From Streptomyces sp. f51 (GTDB taxonomy: Bacteria; Actinomycetota; Actinomycetes; Streptomycetales; Streptomycetaceae): a stretch of 64,000 bases of DNA. Shown here in pieces: positions 51,811 through 63,683 of the stretch (position 1 is its first letter; every line of letters begins with the position of its first letter). The stretch covers positions 3,398,501-3,462,500 of the forward strand of contig NZ_CP149798.1 of NCBI RefSeq assembly GCF_037940415.1, given 5' to 3'. The translations under genes and the position numbers were made by a program. The notes below the pieces were generated by a model. That model ran no database searches. It saw only the letters and a program-made list of their open reading frames with translations, and was not told the origin of the DNA.

Positions 51811-52662
51811 ATGAGTCTCGGTGACGAACCCGGGTACGGGGACGGCCCGCGCGGCGAGGACGGGGGGTACGGCGGCTCCGGCCAGACCCGCACCCGCCTG
51901 CCCGACCGTCCGGGCGACGTCTACGGCGGCGCGCGGCGCGGACGCGGGTCGTCCTCACGGAGCCTGGTCACGGTCGTCGGCGTGGTCGTCCTGCTCATCG
52001 CCGCGATCGCCTTCGCGAACCGCGGCGACAACACGGACGCCTCCGGCGGGGGGAGCGGCGACAAGGCGAGAACGTCTCCCACGGCGCCCTCCGGCAACCA
52101 CCCCGTGACGACGAGAACCACGGGCATCCCGTCGGGCTTCCCCCACACCCAGGAGGGCGCACAGAGCGCTGCCGCGAACTATGCGGTGGCGCTGGGTTCG
52201 GCCGACATGTTCGACAAGGCCCGGCGGGACCAGATCCTCGCGACCGTGATCACCCCCGCCAAGGTGACCGATTTCGAGACGACGCTGGACCAGGCGTACA
52301 CCCCGCAGTTCAACAAGAACGTGGGCCTGAAAGAGGACGGCTCCGCTCCGCAGGGCTACACCTTCGTCTCGCGCACGACTCCCATCGGGACCAAGACCAC
52401 CCAGTCGACGGGCGACACGGCGACCGTGGAGGTCTGGTGCGGTGGTCTGCTCGGTCTCGCGGGTGAGAACTCGACCAACCCGGTCACCAGCAGCTGGTTC
52501 ACCATCACCATGAAGCTGGAGTGGACCGGCGGCGACTGGAAGATCGTCTCGCACTCCCAGAAGGACGGCCCCGCGCCCGTCCCTGGCGACGACCGGGCCT
52601 CCAGCGCCGACGACATCGCGAAGGCTGTCGAGGAGTACGGAGGGTTCACGTATGCCCGCTAA
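51811..52662 (+). CDS. Membrane-anchored VirB8/TcpC-like protein
   Basis: A 283-residue protein: Gly-rich cytoplasmic tail (1-50), one transmembrane helix (SLVTVVGVVVLLIAAIAF), a Ser/Thr-rich linker and an outer domain of about 160 residues (AQSAAANYAVALGSADMF... ending VEEYGGFTYAR). The outer domain has the helix-then-sheet pattern of NTF2-like folds seen in VirB8 and TcpC. ATG 51811 after GAGGGGG. Its end overlaps the next gene by 11 bases. The family match is inferred from layout and neighbours. Confidence 0.72.
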   Translation: MSLGDEPGYGDGPRGEDGGYGGSGQTRTRLPDRPGDVYGGARRGRGSSSRSLVTVVGVVVLLIAAIAFANRGDNTDASGGGSGDKARTSPTAPSGNHPVTTRTTGIPSGFPHTQEGAQSAAANYAVALGSADMFDKARRDQILATVITPAKVTDFETTLDQAYTPQFNKNVGLKEDGSAPQGYTFVSRTTPIGTKTTQSTGDTATVEVWCGGLLGLAGENSTNPVTSSWFTITMKLEWTGGDWKIVSHSQKDGPAPVPGDDRASSADDIAKAVEEYGGFTYAR

Positions 52663-53977
52663 CCACCGCGTACTCAAACTGACCGCGGTCATCGGGGCCG
52701 TACAGGCCTCGGCGGTCCTGCTGGCCACGAGAGCGGTCGCCGCGCCCACGCCATCGCCGTCGCCGAGCGACAACCATTGCAGTCTCATCCACGGCCCCGC
52801 CCGCAACTACTGCGACAGCGGCACCAAAGGATCCGGTAAGTCCGGCCTGAGCACCGACCCCGGTGTCGGGTCCACGCTGGACCCCCTCTCCTCCCTGGCC
52901 AAGGGCTGCGCAGACGCCGCCTCCTGGACCATCGACAAACTCTCCGCCGCCGTGAACGACACCGCCAACGTCGACTTCACGAACTCCAAGTTCCTCCAGC
53001 AGTACGCCGTCGTCTTCGCGGCGTCCACGATCCTGACCCTGCTCCTGTGGCTGCTGGCCGTCGCGAAGCGGGCCGTGCGAGGCGTCCCCCTCGGCACCGC
53101 CCTGTCCGAGGCCATCGGCTTCCTCTGGCTGACCGTGCTGGCCTCGGCGTTCACCCCGCTGATCCTCTACACCGTCGTCTCGGCGACGGACGGCGTCACG
53201 GAGGTGCTCGCCAAGACGACCGGCAACCAGACGGACACGTTCTTCGGCACGTTCTCCGGCGCGCTGAACAAGGGCAGCGACATCGGCGGCGGCCCCATCA
53301 TGCTGATCGTCGTCTCGATGGTCTCGATCCTCGCCGCCGGAATCCTCTGGCTGGAGCTGGTCATCCGGGCCGCCCTGCTCTACGTCGGCGCCCTCCTCGG
53401 CACCGTCGTCTACGCCGGCCTCGTGGACAAGAACCTGTGGGGCCACGTCCGCCGCTGGGCGGGCATCATGATCGCGGTCATCCTCGTCAAACCGGTCATC
53501 GTGATCGTGCTGGGCCTCGCCGGCGCCCTGTCGTCCTCCGACAACGGCCCCGACTCCTTCTCCGCCGTCGTCTCCGGGCTCGCCATCATCCTGCTCGCCA
53601 TCTTCGCCAGCGCGATGATCTACCGCTTCGTCCCCGGCTTCGGCGACGAGATCGCCGGCTCCCGCAACAACCGCATCATGCAGGGCGCCGAGGGCAAGGC
53701 CGCCGCCGTGATCAGCTCGCCCGCCACCCTGGTCGCGCAGGGCATCAAGACCCACAGCTCGCGCGCCGACAACAACGGTGGCGGCGGAGGCGGCAACAGC
53801 CAGCCCCGCCCCGCCAACCCGGCGTCCGGCGGTGTGGCCGCGCACAGCAGCCGTACCCCGAACGGAGGCGGCGGATCCGTCCCCTCCGCCGCACCACCGC
53901 CGCGCAGCAGCCCGGTCAACACCCCGCACGCAGGCAACACCCGCAACAGCAACCGCACGGGAGGTGAAGGGCGTTGA
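52652..53977 (+). CDS. Multi-helix VirB6/TrbL-like membrane protein
   Basis: A 441-residue protein: signal-like N-terminal helix (residues 8-33), an outer loop with Cys pair, then about five helices (around 115-325: VVFAASTILTLLLWLLAVAK, LWLTVLASAFTPLILYTVV, IMLIVVSMVSILAAGILWLE...), and a Gly/Asn/Pro-rich C-terminal tail (360-441). The polytopic core with a large loop is the layout of VirB6/TrbL channel proteins. ATG 52652 inside the previous gene; its stop overlaps the next start. Confidence 0.78.
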   Translation: MPANHRVLKLTAVIGAVQASAVLLATRAVAAPTPSPSPSDNHCSLIHGPARNYCDSGTKGSGKSGLSTDPGVGSTLDPLSSLAKGCADAASWTIDKLSAAVNDTANVDFTNSKFLQQYAVVFAASTILTLLLWLLAVAKRAVRGVPLGTALSEAIGFLWLTVLASAFTPLILYTVVSATDGVTEVLAKTTGNQTDTFFGTFSGALNKGSDIGGGPIMLIVVSMVSILAAGILWLELVIRAALLYVGALLGTVVYAGLVDKNLWGHVRRWAGIMIAVILVKPVIVIVLGLAGALSSSDNGPDSFSAVVSGLAIILLAIFASAMIYRFVPGFGDEIAGSRNNRIMQGAEGKAAAVISSPATLVAQGIKTHSSRADNNGGGGGGNSQPRPANPASGGVAAHSSRTPNGGGGSVPSAAPPPRSSPVNTPHAGNTRNSNRTGGEGR

Positions 53978-55533
53978 CGACCGAGTCCCACCTGTCCCAT
54001 CCGGTCACGCCCCGCCGTACATATCTGATCGGCCGCGCCCGGCCGAACGCGATCGTCGGCCGGAACCGCGAGTCCGGCGAGATCGCGCTCATCATCGGCG
54101 GCGCGTTCCTCGGCATGATGTGCGGCCTGCTCGTCCCGGTGCTGTCCCTGCGGATCGTGCTGCTGATGGGCTTCCCGCTGCTCGCGCTCGCGGCCGTGTA
54201 CGTCCCGTACAAGCGGCGCACGTTCTACAAGTGGTTCGAGATCAACCGCAGTTACAAGCGGACCCTGCGCCAGGGCACGGCCTACCGCAACCAGGTGATG
54301 GAGGCGGGCACCCGCTTCGACGGCCGGGAGGTCGAGATCGGGCCGCCGCCCGGCATCGGACGCATCTCCTGGCTCGCCGCCCCCTTCGGACCCGACGAGA
54401 TCGCCGTCCTGCTGCACGCCGACCGGCGGACCGTCACCGCGGCCATCGAGATCGAGGGACCGGGCGTCGGACTGCGCGACAGCGAGGACCAGGAGGCCCT
54501 CGTCGACCGCTTCGGCACGCTCCTCAAGCACGTGGCGAACGGCGACGGCTTCGTCACCCGCCTCCAGATGCTCGCCCGCACCCTCCCCGCCGACCCGGAC
54601 GCCCACGCCAAGGACGTCTCCCAGCGCGGCGACGACCGCGCCCCCGGCTGGCTCCAGCAGTCGTACGACCAGCTCCAGTCCATGGTGTCCACCAGCAGCG
54701 AGCAGCACCGCGCCTATCTCGTCGCCTGCATGCACTACTCGCGCGAACTGGCCGCCGAGGGACAGGCGATGGCACGCGCTGCCCGCCCGCAGGGCGGCCG
54801 CAAGGTCGACCGGGACGCCGGACTCGCCGTCGTCATGGCCCGCGAGCTGACCGACATCTGCTCCCGGCTCCAGGAAGCCGACATCCGCGTACGCCAGCCG
54901 CTCGGCCAGGGACGGCTCGCCTCCCTCGTGCACTCGATGTACGACCCCGACCACCCGATCGACCACATCCAGGCGATGACCAAGCGCAACGCCTGGCCGG
55001 CCGAACTGGACGCCATGGAGCCGACGTACCTCCAGGCGAAGACCCGCGAGTCCTCCACCCGCGCCCCTTGGTGCCACGCCACGGCCTGGGTGAAGGAATG
55101 GCCGATGACCCCGGTCGGCGTCAACTTCCTCGCCCCGCTGCTCGTCCACACCCCCGACGTCATCCGCACGGTCGCCGTGACCATGGACCTCGAACCCACC
55201 GAGATCGCCATCGAACGCATGCTGACCGAGAAGACCAACGACGAGGCCGAGGCCAGCCGCGCCGCCAAGATGAACCGCACCGTCGACCCGCGCGACATCG
55301 CCTCGCACAACCGCCTGGACCAGCGCGGCGAGGACCTGGCGAGCGGCGCCGCGGGCGTCAACCTCGTCGGCTACATCACCGTCTCCTCCCGCAACCCCGA
55401 GGCCCTCGCCCGCGACAAGCGCACCATCCGCGCCTCGGCCGGCAAGTCGTACCTGAAGCTCGAGTGGTGCGACCGCGAGCACCACCGCGCCTTCGTCAAC
55501 ACACTGCCGTTCGCCACCGGAATCCGCAGGTAG
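53974..55533 (+). CDS. PrgI/VirB4 N-terminal-like protein (SCO6880 family)
   Basis: A 519-residue protein starting TTG 53974, overlapping the upstream stop (TTGA) with GGAGG-type sites just before. The first 85 residues have two transmembrane helices (IALIIGGAFLGMMCGLLVPVL and IVLLMGFPLLALAAVYVPY) as in PrgI proteins, followed by the basic PYKRRTFYKWFE. The rest resembles the N-terminal, non-ATPase half of VirB4 (TrbE/CagE-like). No Walker motif is present. The ATPase half is encoded separately by the next gene. Confidence 0.82.
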   Translation: MTTESHLSHPVTPRRTYLIGRARPNAIVGRNRESGEIALIIGGAFLGMMCGLLVPVLSLRIVLLMGFPLLALAAVYVPYKRRTFYKWFEINRSYKRTLRQGTAYRNQVMEAGTRFDGREVEIGPPPGIGRISWLAAPFGPDEIAVLLHADRRTVTAAIEIEGPGVGLRDSEDQEALVDRFGTLLKHVANGDGFVTRLQMLARTLPADPDAHAKDVSQRGDDRAPGWLQQSYDQLQSMVSTSSEQHRAYLVACMHYSRELAAEGQAMARAARPQGGRKVDRDAGLAVVMARELTDICSRLQEADIRVRQPLGQGRLASLVHSMYDPDHPIDHIQAMTKRNAWPAELDAMEPTYLQAKTRESSTRAPWCHATAWVKEWPMTPVGVNFLAPLLVHTPDVIRTVAVTMDLEPTEIAIERMLTEKTNDEAEASRAAKMNRTVDPRDIASHNRLDQRGEDLASGAAGVNLVGYITVSSRNPEALARDKRTIRASAGKSYLKLEWCDREHHRAFVNTLPFATGIRR

Positions 55534-55547
55534 GGGCTGATGCACTG

Positions 55548-56972
55548 ATGCGGGATCCGCTGTCCGCCGCGACGGACGCCTTCACGTCCTTCCTCTTCGG
55601 CAAGGTCGAGACGACCCGCCTGCCCGTGCGCACCTCCACGGGCCAGGCGCAGGCGGTCTACCTGCCCACCGCCGCACCGGGTCTCGGCGACTCGGGCGTC
55701 ATCATCGGCCGCGAGGTGTACTCCGGCAAGGGCTACATCTACGACCCCTTCCAGCTGTACGGGCAGCAGCTCCCCGCCCCGCACTGGCTGGTCCTCGGCG
55801 AGTCCGGCAACGGCAAGTCCGCCCTGGAGAAGACCTACGTCCTGCGGCAGCTGCGCTTCCGCGACCGCCAGGTCGTCGTCCTCGACGCCCAGGGCGAGGA
55901 CGGCGTCGGCGAATGGAACCTCATCGCGGAAGAGCTGGGGATAACTCCCATCCGGCTCGACCCGACGGCCGCCCTGGACATGGGCATCCGGCTCAACCCG
56001 CTCGACCCCTCGATCACGACGACGGGCCAGCTCGCCCTGCTGCGCACCATCATCGAGGTCGCGATGGGCCACGGCCTCGACGAGCGGTCCGGCTTCGCCC
56101 TGAAGGTCGCGCACGCCTACGTCAACGAGACGATCGTCGAGCGCCAGCCGGTGCTCACCGACATCGTCGAGCAGCTGCGCCACCCCGAACCCGAGTCGGC
56201 CGAGGCGATGAACGTCGCCATAGACGACGTACGGGCCTGGGGCCTGGACGTGGCCCTGGTCCTGGACCGGCTCGTCGACGGTGACCTCAGGGGCATGTTC
56301 GACGGCCCGACGACCGTCGGCATCGACCTGGACGCCCCCCTCATCGTCTTCGACCTGTCGCACATCGACCGCAACTCCATCGCCATGCCCATCCTCATGG
56401 CGATCGTCGGTGTGTGGCTGGAGCACACCTGGATCCGGCCCGACCGCAAGAAGCGCATCTTCCTGGTGGAAGAGGCGTGGCACATCATCAACAGTCCGTT
56501 CGTGGCCCAGCTGTTCCAGCGGCTCCTGAAGTTCGGGCGCCGTCTCGGCCTGTCCTTCGTGGCGGTGGTCCACCACCTCTCGGACGTCGTCGACGGAGCG
56601 GCGGCCAAGGAGGCCGCCGCAATCCTCAAGATGGCCTCGACACGGACCATCTACGCCCAGAAGGCGGACGAGGCCCGGTCCACGGGCCGGGTCCTCGGCC
56701 TGCCCCGCTGGGCGGTCGAGATCATCCCGACCCTGACCCCGGGCATCGCCGTCTGGGACGTCAACGGCAACGTCCAGGTGGTCAAACACCTCATCACCGA
56801 GACGGAACGCCCGCTGGTCTTCACCGACCGCGCCATGACGCAGTCGTCCGCCGACCTCGCAGCCGACGACGCCCTGCGCGCCGCCGAACTGGAGGCCGAG
56901 GAAAGAGCGGCGGCCTTCATGGAGCAGCATCTCAGCGACATCGACGGCTCAGCCGAGTCCACGGTGGCCTGA
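55548..56972 (+). CDS. VirB4-type ATPase, C-terminal half as a separate protein
   Basis: A 474-residue AAA-type ATPase: Walker A GESGNGKS at residues 84-91, Walker B in IFLVEEAWHIINS around 300, and the Arg/Gln motifs RLGLSFVAVVHHLSD and MASTRTIYAQKADEA of VirB4/TraC. It has no N-terminal membrane or CagE-like region, which is supplied by the preceding gene. ATG 55548, 14 bases after the preceding stop. It should energise assembly or transport by the cluster. Confidence 0.9.
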   Translation: MRDPLSAATDAFTSFLFGKVETTRLPVRTSTGQAQAVYLPTAAPGLGDSGVIIGREVYSGKGYIYDPFQLYGQQLPAPHWLVLGESGNGKSALEKTYVLRQLRFRDRQVVVLDAQGEDGVGEWNLIAEELGITPIRLDPTAALDMGIRLNPLDPSITTTGQLALLRTIIEVAMGHGLDERSGFALKVAHAYVNETIVERQPVLTDIVEQLRHPEPESAEAMNVAIDDVRAWGLDVALVLDRLVDGDLRGMFDGPTTVGIDLDAPLIVFDLSHIDRNSIAMPILMAIVGVWLEHTWIRPDRKKRIFLVEEAWHIINSPFVAQLFQRLLKFGRRLGLSFVAVVHHLSDVVDGAAAKEAAAILKMASTRTIYAQKADEARSTGRVLGLPRWAVEIIPTLTPGIAVWDVNGNVQVVKHLITETERPLVFTDRAMTQSSADLAADDALRAAELEAEERAAAFMEQHLSDIDGSAESTVA

Positions 56973-56973
56973 G

Positions 56974-58674
56974 ATGAGCCAGTACCCCGACCGGCACGAC
57001 GATCGGCACGCCCCCCGGCGCGACGGGCCGGGCGGCATCCCCGACGGACTGCTCATCGGGGTGCTGGGCTTCCTCCTCGGCATGACCCTGATGGTGTGGA
57101 CGGCGACGGGCCTCGCGGGCTGGTTCTCCCGCGGCGCCTGGCCGGACGCGATCACCTTCACCCGTACGCCCCTCGCCATGCGGCACCTGATCGGCGCCCC
57201 GCACGACATCGCGGGCGCCTGGCCCGACACCCCGGCCTCCCAGTTGTCGGGCTACGGCCTCTTCTGGGGGCTGTTCATCGGCCAGTTGATGGTGCTGCTG
57301 GTCCTCGCGGTGTTCGTGATGGGCACCGTGGCCCGGTGGCGGGCGGGCCGGGGACGCCGCCGGGCCCAGGCCAGGGCGGCCAAGGCGTCCGGAGGCACCG
57401 GGCCGGCCGAGGCGTCCGCAGCCACGCCCGACCCGGTGGTACCGCCGGCCAGGACGGAGCAACGGCCCCTGCCCGCACCGCCCCTGGAGACGGCCAGGAC
57501 CGCCGAGGGCCCCGCGCCACGGGAGTACCCGGCCCACCAGCCGGACCAGACGCATCCCGCCCCGCAGACGCTCACGGGCGCGGCACACGGTCAGGTGGCC
57601 GCCCCGGCACAGACCCAGGGGTATCAGGACGCGCCGGCACCCGGCCCCGAGGACGGCTGGGAGGACGTCGCCGCCGGGACCGGGGCGGCCCGTACCTCCG
57701 GGGCCCCCGGTCCCGCCCCGACGCCCCGGCACGAGCCCGCGTGGACGTCCCCGCACGCGGTCGTCCTCGCCCCCGCCGAGACCCGCCACCTCACCGCGGC
57801 CCAGGCCGTGCGGGACGCCGAGGGCCCGGCCCTCGTCATCACCTCCGACCCGCGCACCTGGTCGGCGACCAAGGACGCCCGCGCCAAACTGGGCCCCGTC
57901 CTCCTCTACGACCCCGCCCACCTCTGCGACACCCCGGCCCGCCTCCACTGGTCGCCCACGACCGGCTGCGAGGACAAGGAGACGGCGGCGGCCCGTGCGG
58001 CCGCGCTCCTCGCGCCGGTACGCCCCTCCGCCAAGGCGGACCAGGCGATGGCCGACGTCGCGGAGACGCTCATGCGCAGCTATCTGCACGCCGCCGCCGT
58101 GGAGGGCAAGGCCTTCCGCCACGTCCACCGCTGGGCCCAGGGCTCGCAGGTGCAGGACGCGGTACGGGCCTTGCGGACGCATCCCAGGGCCGCGTCCGGC
58201 GCCGCGGGCGAACTGGAGGCCGCGCTCGTCTCGCACCCCGAACGCCGGGACATCGCGCAGGAGCTGACGGCCCGTGCGCTGTCGTCGCTCGCCACGGTCA
58301 ACATCCGGGAATCCTGCACTCCGAACCGAAGTGACAGCCTCGCCTTGGATTCCTTCGTCAACGAAGGGGGCACTCTTTATATGATCGGTGAACCCCTCGA
58401 GGACCCCAAGGCCGGCCCCGGCGCCATGCCTCTGCTGACGGCCCTCGCCTCAAGCGTGGTCGAGCGTGGCCGGCGCATGGCCGAACGGTCATCCTCCGGT
58501 CGGCTCGACCCACCATTCACGCTCGTCCTGGACGACGTCGCGGCCGTGGCCCCGCTCCCGCAGCTCCCCGATCTGCTGACCACGGGCCCGGCCCGCGGCC
58601 TGCCGACACTGGCCCTCCTCCGCTCCCGCGAGCAACTCCGCTCCCGCTGGCCGCAGTACGAGCTTCCGGTCTGA
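56974..58674 (+). CDS. VirD4/TraG-like membrane protein lacking a P-loop
   Basis: A 566-residue protein starting one base after the VirB4-like stop. Two transmembrane helices (about 22-45 and 88-113), a Pro/Ala-rich linker (115-260), then a domain like the C-terminal part of TraG/VirD4 coupling proteins. It keeps a Walker B-like PFTLVLDDVAAVAPLPQLPDLL and the following TTGPARGLPTLALLRSREQL, but at the Walker A position only ALVITSDPRTW is seen, without GKS/T. It is likely inactive in ATP hydrolysis or uses another site. Confidence 0.8.
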   Translation: MSQYPDRHDDRHAPRRDGPGGIPDGLLIGVLGFLLGMTLMVWTATGLAGWFSRGAWPDAITFTRTPLAMRHLIGAPHDIAGAWPDTPASQLSGYGLFWGLFIGQLMVLLVLAVFVMGTVARWRAGRGRRRAQARAAKASGGTGPAEASAATPDPVVPPARTEQRPLPAPPLETARTAEGPAPREYPAHQPDQTHPAPQTLTGAAHGQVAAPAQTQGYQDAPAPGPEDGWEDVAAGTGAARTSGAPGPAPTPRHEPAWTSPHAVVLAPAETRHLTAAQAVRDAEGPALVITSDPRTWSATKDARAKLGPVLLYDPAHLCDTPARLHWSPTTGCEDKETAAARAAALLAPVRPSAKADQAMADVAETLMRSYLHAAAVEGKAFRHVHRWAQGSQVQDAVRALRTHPRAASGAAGELEAALVSHPERRDIAQELTARALSSLATVNIRESCTPNRSDSLALDSFVNEGGTLYMIGEPLEDPKAGPGAMPLLTALASSVVERGRRMAERSSSGRLDPPFTLVLDDVAAVAPLPQLPDLLTTGPARGLPTLALLRSREQLRSRWPQYELPV

Positions 58675-58700
58675 GCCGGCGAGGCGTACGGGGGGATCCC

Positions 58701-59261
58701 TCAGCCCGGGGTGATGACGAACTCCAGCTCCAGCTCACCGGTGCCGCCCGGCATCGGCGTGGTCTCCCCGGTGGGAAGGAAGCCGGTCTTCCGATAGAAC
58801 GCCTCGGCGCGGCCGTTCCTCTCGTGCACGAACAGCCGCACGCGCTCGAGTCCCGACGCCCAGGACCACGCGAGAGCGGCGTCGAAGAGCCCCCGGGTCA
58901 CCCCGGCCTCGCTCCCCCGGTGCTCGGGCCGTACGTAGACCCCCACCACATGCCCCTGGTCGTACTCGGGCACCTCCCCGAACGCGTCCGGTACACCGGC
59001 CCGTTCGACCAGCACGGTCACGGAACCGGCCCACACGCCGTCTTCGCCGACGGCCACGATCTGCTGCCGCACGGTGGCACCGACAGCCGCACCGGACGCC
59101 CGGTCCTGCCAGAAGGCGTCGGGCTCGGCCACCGCCTTCTCGTACGTCTCCAGGAACGCCAGGTGCGCGACGGGGTCCCGCAGGGCGTCGAGCCGCAGCT
59201 CCTTCACCTGCCGCCACTCGTCGGAACGTATGGAACGGATCTCGTAGCCCCTGGAGTTCAT
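58701..59261 (-). CDS. GNAT-family N-acetyltransferase
   Basis: A 186-residue acetyltransferase: VVGVYVRPEHRGSEAGVTRGL holds the acetyl-CoA loop (R/Q-x-x-G-x-G/A form, here RGSEAG) and RVRLFVHERNGRAEAFYRKTGF is the typical C-terminal strand-helix. The substrate is unknown. ATG 59261 is preferred; GTG 59270 would add three residues. Cytoplasmic. Convergent with the secretion-like cluster and divergent from the phosphatidyltransferase. Confidence 0.88.
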   Translation of the reverse strand: MNSRGYEIRSIRSDEWRQVKELRLDALRDPVAHLAFLETYEKAVAEPDAFWQDRASGAAVGATVRQQIVAVGEDGVWAGSVTVLVERAGVPDAFGEVPEYDQGHVVGVYVRPEHRGSEAGVTRGLFDAALAWSWASGLERVRLFVHERNGRAEAFYRKTGFLPTGETTPMPGGTGELELEFVITPG

Positions 59262-59411
59262 GGCTGTCACCGTAGTACGTGCGTACGGCCGGGCTCATCC
59301 GATATCCACCCTGCCGATCACCACCGGCCCGGCCACCGTCATGCTCTTCCCTGTACGGCATCGTCAGCCGCCCGATCCGATCGCGCGCAAGCTCGCCAGG
59401 GAGAACACCGC

Positions 59412-60173
59412 ATGGCCAAAGTCCAACTAGAGGAACTCCGCAACGTCATTCATCCCACGGGCAAGCTGGACAGCCGCGCCGAGCACTGGGCCGGCCGCCT
59501 CTACATGAGGTCCCTCTCCCTGCGGGTGACCCGCCATCTCGTCGACACCCGTATCTCGCCGAACCAGATCACCGTGATCATGGTCTTCGCGGGGATGCTC
59601 TCGGGAGTCGCCCTGATCCTGCCGGGCCTCGGGGGCGCGGTCCTCTCCGTCGTCTTCATGCAGCTGTATCTGCTGCTCGACTGCGTGGACGGCGAAGTCG
59701 CCCGCTGGCGGCGCCAGTTCAGCCCGCTCGGCGTCTACCTGGACCGTCTGGGCGCGTACCTCGCCGACGCGGCCGTGATGGTGGGCATGGGCATCCGTGC
59801 CGCTCAACTCGGCCTGAATCTCTATCTGGTGGCCGGTCTGGCCGCGGCGATCGGCGTCCTGCTCCTGAAGTCGTCCTCCGACCTCGTGCACGTGGCCCGT
59901 TCCGACAGCGGTATGCAGAAGGCGACCGACGCCTCCGTGGTCCCGCGCTCCAGCGGTCTCGCGCACGTCCGCCGGCTCGCCTCGGCCGTGGGCCTGCACC
60001 GGCTGGTCAACGGCATCGAGTGCACGATCCTGCTGCTGGTCACCGCCGTCGTGGACCTGGCGCTCGGCGATCTGACGGCCACGCGGATCGCGACCGTCGC
60101 CGTGACGGCGATCGTGTGGCTGCTCGTGCCGGCGCACGTCGTCTCGATCGTCGCGTCGTCCCGCCTGAAGTAG
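59412..60173 (+). CDS. CDP-alcohol phosphatidyltransferase family protein with altered motif
   Basis: A 253-residue membrane protein with about six helices. The family motif D-x2-DG-x2-AR-x8-G-x3-D-x3-D appears as D90-CV-D93-G94-EV-A97-R98, G107 and D111, but position 115 is Ala where the last catalytic Asp is expected; D119 follows. Three of four motif Asp residues remain. It may transfer a phospholipid head group or belong to a subfamily with a different acceptor. ATG 59412. A 21-bp terminator follows. Confidence 0.85.
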   Translation: MAKVQLEELRNVIHPTGKLDSRAEHWAGRLYMRSLSLRVTRHLVDTRISPNQITVIMVFAGMLSGVALILPGLGGAVLSVVFMQLYLLLDCVDGEVARWRRQFSPLGVYLDRLGAYLADAAVMVGMGIRAAQLGLNLYLVAGLAAAIGVLLLKSSSDLVHVARSDSGMQKATDASVVPRSSGLAHVRRLASAVGLHRLVNGIECTILLLVTAVVDLALGDLTATRIATVAVTAIVWLLVPAHVVSIVASSRLK

Positions 60174-60183
60174 CCGCGGCACC

Positions 60184-60229
60184 ACGTGAAAGGGGGCGGT
60201 CTCCCAGCGGAGACCGCCCCCTTTCACGT
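60184..60229 (+). terminator. Strong terminator of the phosphatidyltransferase gene
   Basis: A 21-bp perfect stem (60184-60204 with 60209-60229), loop CAGC, just past the gene's stop at 60173. It protects against read-through into the opposing rRNA operon and may work both ways. Confidence 0.88.
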
Positions 60230-60310
60230 TGCGTGTCCTGTGGTCCGTCGTCCATGTTCCGTGTGACCCGCGTCCCTGGAAATGCTTGTGGGAATGGGGC
60301 CTGGAACGCA

Positions 60311-60349
60311 GAAAACCCCCGTACCGGTATCCCCGGCACGGGGGTTTTC
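60311..60349 (-). terminator. rRNA operon terminator
   Basis: GAAAACCCCCGT (60311-60322) pairs with ACGGGGGTTTTC (60338-60349), with CCGG/CCGG pairs further in. It lies 12 bases after the 3' end of 5S rRNA on the minus strand. Confidence 0.85.
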
Positions 60350-60361
60350 TCAAAAATTTGT

Positions 60362-60478
60362 TCGGCGGCGTCCTACTCTCCCACAGGGTCCCCCCTGCAG
60401 TACCATCGGCGCTGTGAGGCTTAGCTTCCGGGTTCGGAATGTAACCGGGCGTTTCCCTCACGCTATGACCACCGAAAC
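60362..60478 (-). rRNA. rrf: 5S ribosomal RNA
   Basis: About 117 bases. On the minus strand it starts GTTTCGGTGGTCATAGCGTG and ends GAGTAGGACGCCGCCGAA; the CCGAACCCGGAAGCTAAGCC loop is diagnostic. Ends may be off by one or two bases. Confidence 0.95.
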
Positions 60479-60542
60479 TCTATGAAACTGTCAACCGGAG
60501 CCGTGGCATGGCTACGACGGTTGTTCGTGGTTTCAGAACCAA

Positions 60543-60559
60543 CACAGTGGACGCGAGCA
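60543..60559 (-). repeat. Pre-23S processing stem, 3' arm
   Basis: CACAGTGGACGCGAGCA (plus strand) is the exact reverse complement of 63689-63705. In the transcript the two 17-base arms pair and bring the ends of 23S rRNA together, the usual RNase III-type processing stalk. Confidence 0.85.
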
Positions 60560-60562
60560 ACT

Positions 60563-63683
<3,121 letters not shown>

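Noticed and set aside
53620..55545. 641-codon minus-strand frame in the secretion-like cluster
   Set aside because: It lies antisense to two coupled genes with clear domain content and has no ribosome site or family match.
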